From: Erythrobacter donghaensis
GTDB taxonomy: Bacteria; Pseudomonadota; Alphaproteobacteria; Sphingomonadales; Sphingomonadaceae
Reading direction: 5' to 3'
Length of the DNA: 64,000 nucleotides
NCBI RefSeq assembly: GCF_002155425.1
Contig: NZ_MUYG01000011.1
Coordinates: forward strand, 248,001 to 312,000
Shown in pieces: positions 26,042 to 34,405 of this stretch; position 1 is the stretch's first letter, and each line of letters begins with the position of its first letter. The notes under the pieces are model-generated. The model saw only the letters and a program-made list of their open reading frames with translations. It was not told where the DNA came from and made no database searches. The position numbers and the translations under genes are program-made.

Positions 26042-26758
26042 ATGACGGGCGGGCCGCTGATCCAGCTGGAAGGAATCACCAAGACCTTCGGCACCGGGGC
26101 GGCGGCGTTTCAGGCGCTGAAGGGCGTCGATCTCACCATCTCGCGCGGCGAGTTCGTGGCGGTGATGGGGCCATCGGGATCGGGCAAGTCGACGACGATG
26201 AACATCCTCGGCTGCCTCGACGTGCCGACCGGCGGCGTGTTCCGGTTCCGCGGGGTGGAGGTGCAGAAGCTCGACCGCGATCAAAGGAGCCTGCTCAGGC
26301 GGCGCTATCTCGGCTTCGTGTTTCAGGGCTTCAACCTGCTGGCGCGCACCACCGCGCTGGAGAATGTCGAATTGCCGCTGGTCTATCGCGGTGAGGCCAA
26401 GGCGGCGCGGCGCAAGGCGGCGATGCGGGCGCTGGATCAGGTGGGGCTGGGGCCCTGGGCCGATCACACCCCCGCCGAACTTTCGGGCGGCCAGCAGCAG
26501 CGCGTCGCCATCGCCCGCGCGCTGGTGACAGAGCCCGACGTGCTGCTCGCCGACGAGCCCACCGGCAACCTCGATTCCGAACGTTCGGTCGAGATCATGC
26601 TCTTGTTGCGGCAGCTCAACGCGGAAGGGATCACGATCCTGATGGTCACGCACGAGGAAGACATGGCGGCCTATGCCGGCACCATCGTGCGCTTCCGCGA
26701 CGGGCTGGTCGAGCGGATCGAGCGCGGCACGCTTGCCACCGCGGAAAGCCTCGCCTGA
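26042..26758 (+). CDS. MacB/LolD-type ABC transporter ATPase
   Basis: The 238-residue ATPase shows Walker [11 protein letters not shown]-loop VFQGFNLL, the signature LSGGQQQR, Walker [14 protein letters not shown] and the H-loop VTHEED. The start ATG at 26042 is preceded by AAGGGGG (26031-26037). The frame extends 5 codons upstream, but that start overlaps the preceding stop less plausibly. It pairs with the permease gene, whose ATG overlaps its stop by one base. The system is split into ATPase and permease, unlike the fused E. coli MacB. Confidence 0.93.
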   Translation: MTGGPLIQLEGITKTFGTGAAAFQALKGVDLTISRGEFVAVMGPSGSGKSTTMNILGCLDVPTGGVFRFRGVEVQKLDRDQRSLLRRRYLGFVFQGFNLLARTTALENVELPLVYRGEAKAARRKAAMRALDQVGLGPWADHTPAELSGGQQQRVAIARALVTEPDVLLADEPTGNLDSERSVEIMLLLRQLNAEGITILMVTHEEDMAAYAGTIVRFRDGLVERIERGTLATAESLA

Positions 26759-27954
26759 TGCTCGGCACGACGATCCTCCTCGCGCTGCGCGAAATCCGGC
26801 GGCACATCCTGCGCTCGATCCTGACGACGCTCGGCATCATCATCGGTGTCGCCGCCGTGGTGACGATGGTGACGCTGGGCAACGGCGTGACCGCTTCGGT
26901 GCAGGAGGAAATCTCCTCGCTCGGCGCGAGCAATTTCATCGTTTTCCCGGTGCGCACCACGCGCGGCACGATCCGCCCCTTCGACGAGGACGATGTGCGC
27001 GCGGTCGAACAGCAGATCGCCGGGGTCAAGCTGGCGGCGGGCAGTGTCGGGGCGAGCACCACCGCCTTCAACAACGGGCAGGACTGGGACACGCGGGTGC
27101 AGGGCGTCAACAATGCCTTCTTCGAGGCCCAGTCGATCGACATCGAGGATGGCCGCGCCTTCTCCACCGACGAAGAGGCGGGGGGCAAGAATGTCTGCCT
27201 GCTCGGCACTAAGGTGCGCGAGGCGATTTTCCTCCCCACCGTCAGCCCGGTCGGATCGCAGATGCGGCTGGGCGATGTGTCGTGTCAGGTGATCGGTCTG
27301 GTCGAGGAACGCGGTCAGGGCGGCGGCGGGTCGGATGATGACGATACGGTCTATATGCCATTGAAGACCGTGCAGCGCCGCTTCCGCGGCAACGACAATC
27401 TCGATTACTTCGTGGTCAAGTATGACGCGGCCTATGCCGCCCCGGTGATTCAGGATTCGCTTGTCGGCCTGCTGCGCGAACGGAGGCTGTTGCAGGGCGA
27501 GGAGCCGAATGATTTCAACGTGATCGACACCGCGCAGGTCAATCAGGCGCTGGGCGCGGCGACCGGGGCGCTGACCGCGATGGTGGCGGTTATCGCTTCG
27601 ATCAGCCTGCTGGTGGGCGGGATCGGGATCATGAACATCATGCTGGTCAGTGTCACCGAGCGCACCCGCGAAATCGGCATCCGCCTCGCCATCGGTGCCC
27701 TCGCGCGCGAGGTGCGGCTGCAATTCCTGACCGAGGCCGTAGTGCTCTGCGCGCTGGGAGGTCTGGCGGGGATCGCACTCGCCTTCGTCGCCTCGTTCGG
27801 GCTGGCCTCGGCGATCGACGTGCCCTTCGTGTTCGATCCGGTAATCAACATCGTCAGCTTCATGTTCGCGGCGAGCATGGGGATCGTTTTCGGATACTAT
27901 CCGGCGAGCCGCGCCTCGAAACTCGACCCGATCGACGCGCTGCGGCACGAATAA
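26758..27954 (+). CDS. MacB-like ABC transporter permease
   Basis: The 398-residue protein has the FtsX/MacB layout. An N-terminal helix is preceded by ALREIRRHILRSILTTLGIIIGV, a large periplasmic domain (about residues 45-275) follows, and then three C-terminal helices containing GGIGIMNIMLVSVTERTREIGIRLAIGA, the cytoplasmic coupling segment. It completes the NodT - MacA - ATPase - permease operon, which should drive ATP-powered export from the periplasm across the outer membrane. Confidence 0.92.
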   Translation: MLGTTILLALREIRRHILRSILTTLGIIIGVAAVVTMVTLGNGVTASVQEEISSLGASNFIVFPVRTTRGTIRPFDEDDVRAVEQQIAGVKLAAGSVGASTTAFNNGQDWDTRVQGVNNAFFEAQSIDIEDGRAFSTDEEAGGKNVCLLGTKVREAIFLPTVSPVGSQMRLGDVSCQVIGLVEERGQGGGGSDDDDTVYMPLKTVQRRFRGNDNLDYFVVKYDAAYAAPVIQDSLVGLLRERRLLQGEEPNDFNVIDTAQVNQALGAATGALTAMVAVIASISLLVGGIGIMNIMLVSVTERTREIGIRLAIGALAREVRLQFLTEAVVLCALGGLAGIALAFVASFGLASAIDVPFVFDPVINIVSFMFAASMGIVFGYYPASRASKLDPIDALRHE

Positions 27955-27973
27955 TCGGGGTGGGGCCCGGGCG

Positions 27974-29212
27974 TCAGCCCGTTACGCCCGTAGCGGCTGG
28001 CACCTGTCCGATACCGCTCATCGAGCGCCACAGCAGCCCGATCGCCACCGTCAGCAGCGCAAGCGAAACGAGGTAGGGCGCGCCGGGGAAGAACAGCCCC
28101 TTGTCGTCGGCGAAATGGCCGAAGATCTGCGTCATCATCACCGGGCCGATGATCGAGGTGAGGCTGATCGTGCTCGCGATCGCGCCCTGCAATTCGCCCT
28201 GCGCGTCCTCGCTCACGCGCATCGTCATGAGGCTCTGCATCGCGGGGAAGGTCATGCCGGTCAGCGCGCCCACCATGATCGCGGCGATCACCATCGGCGT
28301 GCCGGTGGCAAAGGCCAAAAGCAGATAGGAGGGGATGCCGAATAGCAGGCTGTAGCGCGCGGTGTTCGCCGCGCCGAAGCGGGCGATGCTCTTGCCCGTC
28401 AGCACAGCCTGCGCCGTGCCGATCAGCACGCCGTAAAGCGATACCGTCAGCCCGCTGATCGTGGGCGTCCAGCCGAATTCGAGCTCACCCCAATAGGCCC
28501 AGATCGACATCTGCGCCTGCGCTGCCATCTGCATGAAGAAGGCGACCACGAGGCACGAGAGCACGAAAGGCGTGCGCGCCATCTGGATCAGTGCGCCCAG
28601 CGGGTTGGCGCGGGCCGGGTCGAAGGCGCGGCGGCGCTCGGGCGGTAGGGTCTCGCGCAGGAACACGAGGCCCCCGACAACGCCGAGCGCTGCAAGGCTC
28701 GCCGCGATCACAAAGGGCGCGCGCGTGCCCACCTCGCCCGCGATCCCGCCCAGCGCCGGGCCGAGCACGAAGCCCGCCGCGCCCGCGCCGCCCAGCATCC
28801 CGAAGGCCCCGCCGCGCTTTTCCGCCGGGATGCAATCGGCGATGCAGGAATTGGCCGCGGCCCAGCTTGCCCCCATGATCCCTGACAGCATCCGCCCCGC
28901 CACCAGCCATGCCAGCGTCGGCGCCCAGGCCATGACCGCATAGTCGAGCGCGAGCAGGAACAGCGTCGTCAGCAGCACCGGCCGCCGCCCGAACCGGTCG
29001 CTCAGCCCGCCGATGAAAGGCGCGCACAGGAACTGCATTCCGGCATAGGCAAAGGTGAGCAATCCGCCGATCTCGGCGGAGCGATCAAGGCTGGTCTGCG
29101 CGATCTCGCCGATCAGCCGCGGCATGACGGGCAGGATCAGCCCGATGCCCAGCATGTCAACGAAGACGATGAACGCAACCGCCGCCAGAATATGCGAGCT
29201 TTTCCCCCTCAT
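27974..29212 (-). CDS. MFS transporter, TetA/TCR-like
   Basis: From the ATG at 29212 the protein is 412 residues with 12 predicted membrane segments. The first helix reads FIVFVDMLGIGLILPVMP, typical of the tetracycline-resistance/DHA1 group. The loop between helices 2 and 3 carries GGLSDRFGRRPVLL, the MFS motif A. It is convergent with the MacB permease gene, 19 bases away. Substrate is unknown; assignment as a tetracycline pump would be over-reading. Confidence 0.85.
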   Translation of the reverse strand: MRGKSSHILAAVAFIVFVDMLGIGLILPVMPRLIGEIAQTSLDRSAEIGGLLTFAYAGMQFLCAPFIGGLSDRFGRRPVLLTTLFLLALDYAVMAWAPTLAWLVAGRMLSGIMGASWAAANSCIADCIPAEKRGGAFGMLGGAGAAGFVLGPALGGIAGEVGTRAPFVIAASLAALGVVGGLVFLRETLPPERRRAFDPARANPLGALIQMARTPFVLSCLVVAFFMQMAAQAQMSIWAYWGELEFGWTPTISGLTVSLYGVLIGTAQAVLTGKSIARFGAANTARYSLLFGIPSYLLLAFATGTPMVIAAIMVGALTGMTFPAMQSLMTMRVSEDAQGELQGAIASTISLTSIIGPVMMTQIFGHFADDKGLFFPGAPYLVSLALLTVAIGLLWRSMSGIGQVPAATGVTG

Positions 29213-29584
29213 ATTCAGAAGATTGCACCGTCTTTCGCGGATGTCACGCGGGGAGTGGCGCTGGCGCTTCGTCGAAGGTTGAAACACCGCCTGCGCGATG
29301 GATTCTCGCTATGCAAACCGGCTCACGCCGCGGCGCGCAGTTGCGCGTCCTTATGTCGGGATGAAGGATCACAGAGACGGTGACGTTCGGGCGCGGGTTA
29401 AGGCGACAATCGAAGGCGCAGGCTAAACCCTGCACCATAGCGTAATCACGGATCTGATCCGCGCCCGCCTGCCCATCCTCGAGGTGGCGCAGCTACCGGG
29501 CACCTTGTACGCGAAGATACCGAGAAGGCGCTGGCGAGCATCGCCATTTGGCTGGAATTGGCCCGTGTCATTCTCTCGCGAAAT
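29213..29584. other. Spacer with no intact gene
   Basis: Short frames on the minus strand from about 29446 could be frameshifted continuation of the decayed ORF at 29585-29941. Otherwise nothing is recognised in this stretch. Confidence 0.35.
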
Positions 29585-29941
29585 CTAACTCCCTCGGGGC
29601 TGAAATGTATCGCCTGCCAAGCGCGCCTGACCGCCCGAAACGGCGATGGGGCTTGAGGCACAGCTGTCCGCAACCCCTCCCCGCTCGATCGGGACGGCAT
29701 GCAGCACGATCTTGGCGCTCGCCATGCTATGTGCAGCGTCCGGAATGGTCACGCCGACTGTCGGGCCCGCCAGCAATAAGCGTCGCATCTGCCGCGGATA
29801 CTGGCCGATCAGGCGCTCGGGCGAGCCGAGCCGCAGGGTAACCGAGGGGGACGCTGTATCTCGCCGCGAACGCTGCGCCAGTGCCGGGGACGCAATGGCG
29901 GCAACGGCGATGAAATGGCGACGATCAAATTGTGAAGTGAC
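29585..29941 (-). pseudogene. Decayed gene for a Tat/Sec-exported protein (broken start, short)
   Basis: The frame encodes an export signal with a twin-arginine-like motif (DRRHFIAVAAIASPALAQ) and a mature part of about 95 residues that is recognisable only as protein-like. No start codon exists at its head: the codon where a start would be expected is GTC, and the in-frame ATG two codons upstream (29945-29947) is followed at once by TGA. After the stop at 29585 another frame seems to continue toward 29446. This looks like a gene decayed by point changes and a frameshift; a sequencing error is possible. Family unknown. Confidence 0.4.
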
Positions 29942-29998
29942 TCACATCCTTCAACCGGTGAGGGTTCTGAAAGGAGCGGATGCAGTGAAGTGCCCCGG

Positions 29999-30502
29999 CT
30001 ATTCCCACGGAGGCCCGACGACGGAGAGGATGATCCGGCGGTATTTCCCGCCTTCGTCGGTCACCTGCATGTTGCTGGGGCTGAACTGCACGCCGTCGAA
30101 CGACATGATACTGAACGCACTATCGAGTTTGACGTTGCTGCCTTCGTCGACCGGGTGCAGGCCGCGGGCTTCGGCCCAGCGCATGGCATCGGCCATGAAT
30201 ACGTCCTTTTCCGCCATCGTGCGCGCCTGCAACTGGAACATTTTGGGCGTCGTGTTGGTGTTGGTGGACACGATGGTGATGTGTGCATCCGCCGGCAATG
30301 GGAAATCCGCAGGCAGCCAATCGGGGCGCGGCAGATTGACCGACCCAAGCGCGTCACCAGACTTGCTGGCTGTGACGGGACTGCCCGATGCGCCCGCATC
30401 GGCGGATGCGCTGCCGCTGTCGCAGCCCGCCAGCAACAAGGCAGGCGCAAGCAGGATCATCAGTCCACGGGCGGATGTGGCATCTTGAATTGCAAAGGCC
30501 AT
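29999..30502 (-). CDS. Small lipoprotein of unknown function
   Basis: From the ATG at 30502, preceded by a strong GAGGAG ribosome site, the protein is 167 residues. A lipoprotein signal ends in the lipobox LAGC, a Ser/Ala/Gly linker follows, and then a compact domain that starts PRPDWLPADFPLPADAHI and ends in alternating hydrophobic strands (RRIILSVVG). No family was recognised. It lies 113 bases downstream of the kinase gene on the same strand and may be the last gene of the sigma/kinase group. Confidence 0.68.
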   Translation of the reverse strand: MAFAIQDATSARGLMILLAPALLLAGCDSGSASADAGASGSPVTASKSGDALGSVNLPRPDWLPADFPLPADAHITIVSTNTNTTPKMFQLQARTMAEKDVFMADAMRWAEARGLHPVDEGSNVKLDSAFSIMSFDGVQFSPSNMQVTDEGGKYRRIILSVVGPPWE

Positions 30503-30615
30503 GCGAATCTCCTCGATTGGCAACGCGAGCCGAACGGGCTCCGCTGCTCACTTCCGGAGACGCAAACCGGGCTGAAAACCCGCCATTTTCATTGCGGCCC
30601 TGTCCCACGCCGCTT

Positions 30616-33123
30616 TCAGAGACGTGTGGCGGCCTTGGCGCAGGGGGCGAGGTATTCGGCCGGCACCGGGCTTTGCGCGGCCCGCATCGTGGCGAGCGCA
30701 TCGCGCACCAGCGGCCCGCCTTCAGCGTGCCGCCCCTGTCCGATCAGCGCCATCCCAAGGCGGCACCGGGCCGTTTCGATCGCAAAGTGGCCTTTGGGCA
30801 AGGTCGCCGAGAGGTGGGCCAGCGCACCCTTGGCGTCGGCCGCGGCGTCCTGCCAGCGCGACTGCGCCAATCGCATCTGCGCGCGGGTGAGCGAGGGAAA
30901 CGCCCGGCGCGGGTTTTGTGCCGGAAGCAGGTCCGCAAAAGTCCGCTGCGCGAGCGCGAGCGGCGCCTCGGCATCGCGATAACGCCCCTGCTTGACCAGC
31001 AAGGCGGCGAGGTTCTGGGCGACTTCCGCACGGCTCAGGGCGTTTTCGGGATTGTCCGGAATGGCCGACAGCAGCCTGGCAAGTTCCGCGCTAGCCCCGG
31101 CGCGGTCGCCCGAGGCCTCCAGCGCAATCGCGAGATTGTTACGATGTGCGCGGGTCGATGCATGATCGCGCCCCAGCGCCTTCTCGCTGAGCGCCAGCGC
31201 CTGCCGGTGCCAGTCGACCGCCTTGGCCGGGTTGCCGGCGAGCGTTTCCATCCGGCCAAGGTCGGACAGTGGCAGTGCCAGCCGCGGATGACCGGGGCCG
31301 AACCGCTTGCGCGTCAGATCAAGACCGGCAACGAGTTCGCGGCGGGCCTCTTCAACCTGGCCCAAGTTCGACAGCGCGCGGCCAAGACCGGAACGGGCTT
31401 CGATCTCGCCCGCGACATTGCGCTGCGCCACGGCGGCTTCAAGCGCACGCCGGAACAGCGGTAGCTGCACCTGCCACTCGCCCTCGTGGGTCCATGCCGC
31501 CGATAACAGCAGATCCAGCAGCAGCGGATCATCAGGGGCTGCGGTTTTGGCATCGGCCAAGCTGCGGGCGACCAAATCGGCACCGGCCTTCGCTTGGCCG
31601 GAGTTGGCGAGCATATGGCCAAGGTAGGCGCGCGCCGCCGCATGATCGAGCCCGCCGGGCCGGCTTTTTCGTGCAACGCCGGCCGCCAGCCGTTCGGCTT
31701 CCCGCGCCAGTTTCAGCGCGCCGGGCAGATCGCCTGCGCGTTCGTGCCCGCGTGCCGCCCAGCCTGTAAGTTCAGCGAGCATCGCCGGATCGTCGCCAAG
31801 CCGCGCACGGGCATCGGCGAGGGCGCTGTCGAGCATTGCCATGCTGGCTTCGGGCTTGATGCCAAGGCTATCTGCCTCAAGCAGATCGGCCCGACGAAAC
31901 AGGGTCAGCAGCGCGTCCTTGCCACGCTTTTCCCGGTCGGCTGCGGCCACCGCCAGACTGCGCTGCCGGTCGATTGCGGCGGCAGAAAGCGACGCGGTGA
32001 TCCCCCAGCCTGCGGCCCCCGTCACGACCATGAGGGCCAGCGCCGCGACCAGTTTGTGATGACGCGCCATACGCAGGAGCGCGGGGATCGGGGCATCCGG
32101 ACGCACCATTGGTGCCCGGTCCGCGATCACGGCGCGCAGATCATTCGCCAAGGCTCCTGCCGTGGCATATCTCGCCGCGGGATCGGGCGCAGTGGCGGCA
32201 GCGATCACTGCCGAAAGCTCGGGTGCAAGGCCTCGCCCGCCGTGGGCCAAAAGGGACAGGTCCTTCAGCACCATGCCGAGCTGGAACACATCGCTCGCCA
32301 CGGTGAGCTGTGCGGCCTGTTGCTGTTCGGGCGAGGCGCTGCGCGGCGTGAAACCATCTCCCGGACGGCCAATGCCGTTCTCGTCGAGGGCCTGCGCGAT
32401 ACCGAAATCGAGCAGCCGCACGGTGCCGTCGCCCTGCACGATGATGTGATCAGGTTTGATGTCGCCGTGCAGCACCAGCCGTCCGTGGGCCGCCTGCACT
32501 GCCTCGGCGGCCTGCACCATCAGTGCAAGCCGGTCGGACAGCGGCAGCCGGCACTCCTCGCAATAGCGGTCGATAGGAACGCCTTGGGCCAGTTCCATCA
32601 CCAGCCACGGCGCGCCGCTGGCGGTTTCGCCGCCATCGATGATCCGGACGATACCAGGATGATCGAGATTGGCGAGCAACCGACGTTCCCGCGCGAAAAG
32701 GGCACGCGCATGACCTCCCAGCAGGCCGCTGCGCAGGATCTTCATCGCGGCTTGCTGTTCATAACGGCCATCGGCACGCGCGACGCGGTAGACCTCGGCC
32801 AGACCGCCAGATCCGATATGCTGCTCGACCAGCCACGGGCCATAGCGGCTGCCTATGCGCGGATCGGGCGTGATATCGCCGGTTTCCGGCACCAGTTGAT
32901 CGAGAATGTCGAGCCGCTGGCCGCCAAGGCGCGCAAACAGGTCGGCGCTGCTGCGCTCCCGCGTCGCCAACACGGTCAGCCGCTCGGCCAGTTCGGGCTG
33001 CTCGCGCGCAATGTCCGCAAGCCAGGCCTCGCGTTCGTTCTCGGCGATGTCCAGCATCCGGTCGAACGCCCGGTCAAGCTGCTGCGCAGTGACATTCTTG
33101 CCGGGTTTCAGGATCGGGATCAT
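30616..33123 (-). CDS. Transmembrane Ser/Thr protein kinase with C-terminal TPR region
   Basis: The 835-residue protein has an N-terminal helical segment, then a Hanks-type kinase domain (about residues 95-340). The P-loop is GSGGLAEVY, the Lys is in AAMKIL, the catalytic loop HGDIKPDHI and the metal loop DFGIA. The loop has Gly where most kinases have Arg (HRD to HGD), so it is a non-RD kinase. A membrane segment (about 350-375) is followed by long TPR repeats, probably periplasmic. It lies 136 bases downstream of a sigma factor gene; sigma factors of that family are commonly paired with such kinases, suggesting regulation by phosphorylation or sequestration. Confidence 0.88.
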   Translation of the reverse strand: MIPILKPGKNVTAQQLDRAFDRMLDIAENEREAWLADIAREQPELAERLTVLATRERSSADLFARLGGQRLDILDQLVPETGDITPDPRIGSRYGPWLVEQHIGSGGLAEVYRVARADGRYEQQAAMKILRSGLLGGHARALFARERRLLANLDHPGIVRIIDGGETASGAPWLVMELAQGVPIDRYCEECRLPLSDRLALMVQAAEAVQAAHGRLVLHGDIKPDHIIVQGDGTVRLLDFGIAQALDENGIGRPGDGFTPRSASPEQQQAAQLTVASDVFQLGMVLKDLSLLAHGGRGLAPELSAVIAAATAPDPAARYATAGALANDLRAVIADRAPMVRPDAPIPALLRMARHHKLVAALALMVVTGAAGWGITASLSAAAIDRQRSLAVAAADREKRGKDALLTLFRRADLLEADSLGIKPEASMAMLDSALADARARLGDDPAMLAELTGWAARGHERAGDLPGALKLAREAERLAAGVARKSRPGGLDHAAARAYLGHMLANSGQAKAGADLVARSLADAKTAAPDDPLLLDLLLSAAWTHEGEWQVQLPLFRRALEAAVAQRNVAGEIEARSGLGRALSNLGQVEEARRELVAGLDLTRKRFGPGHPRLALPLSDLGRMETLAGNPAKAVDWHRQALALSEKALGRDHASTRAHRNNLAIALEASGDRAGASAELARLLSAIPDNPENALSRAEVAQNLAALLVKQGRYRDAEAPLALAQRTFADLLPAQNPRRAFPSLTRAQMRLAQSRWQDAAADAKGALAHLSATLPKGHFAIETARCRLGMALIGQGRHAEGGPLVRDALATMRAAQSPVPAEYLAPCAKAATRL

Positions 33124-33259
33124 GGCGGAAAGACCGTTCCTCCGCGACGCGCATAGAGGCCGCGACTTGCATTTTCAGGGACATCGTCAGGCCCGCGGCG
33201 AGCCACAGGACAATAACGCGTTTGCGCGGCGATGTCCGCCAGAAGTTCGGCCCGAGCGG

Positions 33260-33811
33260 TCAACTGGCCGCGAAGTGGTCGGCCAGATAGGCTTTGGCGC
33301 GCGTCCACTGGCGTTCGACTGTTCGCACCGAACGGCCCAGCGCCTGTGCCGTTTCATCCACCGTCAGTCCGGCAAAGAAGCGGCATTCGACCACCGCTTC
33401 CAGATCGGGTGCAAGCACCGAGAGGGCTTCAAGCGCGTCTTCCACCTCGAGCACGGCAACGTCGGGCTGGCTGGGAATCCTGAGGTGATCTTCCAGCTGG
33501 ATGTGCACAGCCCCTGAACCGCGCTTGTCGGCTAGCTTGCGCCGTGCATGATCGACGATGATCTGGCGCATCGCGCGCGCTGCGGTGGCGAGATAGTGAT
33601 CCCGGTCGGCAAAGCCCTGCGTGCTGGCGGTGGACAGTTTCAGCCAGGCTTCGTGCACGATCAGCGTCGTGTTCAGCGAGGGCGCAGGCCCGCGGCGTGC
33701 CAGCTGCCGCGATGCGATCCGCCGCAGCGTATCGTAGGTTTCGGCCAGCAACTCCCGATCGAGTTCAAGATCGCGCGGTCTGGCTTCCGCCCGATCGTGT
33801 TCGCTGTCCAT
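33260..33811 (-). CDS. ECF-type sigma-70 family sigma factor (TIGR02999-like)
   Basis: From the ATG at 33811 the protein is 183 residues. It has a sigma region 2 segment (RELLAETYDTLRRIASRQLARRG) and the SLNTTLIVHEAWLKL signature that I recall from the TIGR02999 / Sigma70_ECF group. The region 4 helix-turn-helix (FAGLTVDETAQALGRSVRTVERQWTRAKAYL) is complete. It would direct RNA polymerase to a small regulon; the adjacent envelope genes are the natural candidates. No anti-sigma gene is adjacent, and the next gene downstream is the kinase. Confidence 0.85.
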   Translation of the reverse strand: MDSEHDRAEARPRDLELDRELLAETYDTLRRIASRQLARRGPAPSLNTTLIVHEAWLKLSTASTQGFADRDHYLATAARAMRQIIVDHARRKLADKRGSGAVHIQLEDHLRIPSQPDVAVLEVEDALEALSVLAPDLEAVVECRFFAGLTVDETAQALGRSVRTVERQWTRAKAYLADHFAAS

Positions 33812-33886
33812 CCGAAACCCCCATCCTTGCCCGCCCATCTTTATGGAGGCGCGAAGGATTGGCAATGCTTGGCAGTTTCGGACCGA

Positions 33887-34405
33887 TCACTTTCCTGTTG
33901 TGGGCTCGATTCTTGCCACGATCACGATGCGCGTGAGGTCTTCCGCCGCATCGAGAATCTGGCCGACGAAGATCTGGCCGGACAGCGCCATGCCGTCGTT
34001 GAAATAGACCGTCGCGGTATCGCCCCTTTCGCCGGCGGCCAGGCCATAGCCGCTCTGTTGCAGCAGACACCGGTAGAGGGTGGACACGTCCTTCGCCTTG
34101 CCGGGGACGACCATCGAAGCGATCACGACATCGGAATCGGGCGCATCGGGTGCCCCGCGACCGATGCCTTCGGGGACGGCCTCGCGGGGGATGGTCATTT
34201 TCCGGTCTGCGAGCGTGATCTCGGCAAATTCCTGCGGCTCGCAGTCGATCCGTTCGACCGGCACAGTTTCGCGGCTGTCGGGAATCTCGGCGCTGGCTGC
34301 CATGCCGGACAGCAAGGCGGTCAGGCCGAGCGCGAGCCCGACGTGGCGGAAGGAGAGGACGGCGCTGCGGCGCGCGGCCCCGCTTGATCTGCGCGCCGCC
34401 TTCAC
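33887..34405 (-). CDS. Small secreted protein of unknown function
   Basis: The 172-residue product has a basic N-terminus and a hydrophobic signal segment ending near MAASAE. The mature domain of about 130 residues ends in alternating hydrophobic strands (TRIVIVARIEP). Its start overlaps the autotransporter gene stop by four bases, so the two are translationally coupled and probably function together at the cell surface. Its C-terminal pattern loosely resembles that of the lipoprotein at 29999-30502, which I treat only as a hint of a common fold. Confidence 0.68.
   Translation of the reverse strand: MKAARRSSGAARRSAVLSFRHVGLALGLTALLSGMAASAEIPDSRETVPVERIDCEPQEFAEITLADRKMTIPREAVPEGIGRGAPDAPDSDVVIASMVVPGKAKDVSTLYRCLLQQSGYGLAAGERGDTATVYFNDGMALSGQIFVGQILDAAEDLTRIVIVARIEPTTGK

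Noticed and set aside
24534..26042. 502-codon minus-strand frame opposite the MacA gene
   Set aside because: Antisense of a well-supported adaptor gene, no motifs.
29646..30488. 280-codon plus-strand frame over the lipoprotein region
   Set aside because: Overlaps the minus-strand lipoprotein gene, which has a signal, lipobox and strong ribosome site; no domain seen in the plus frame.
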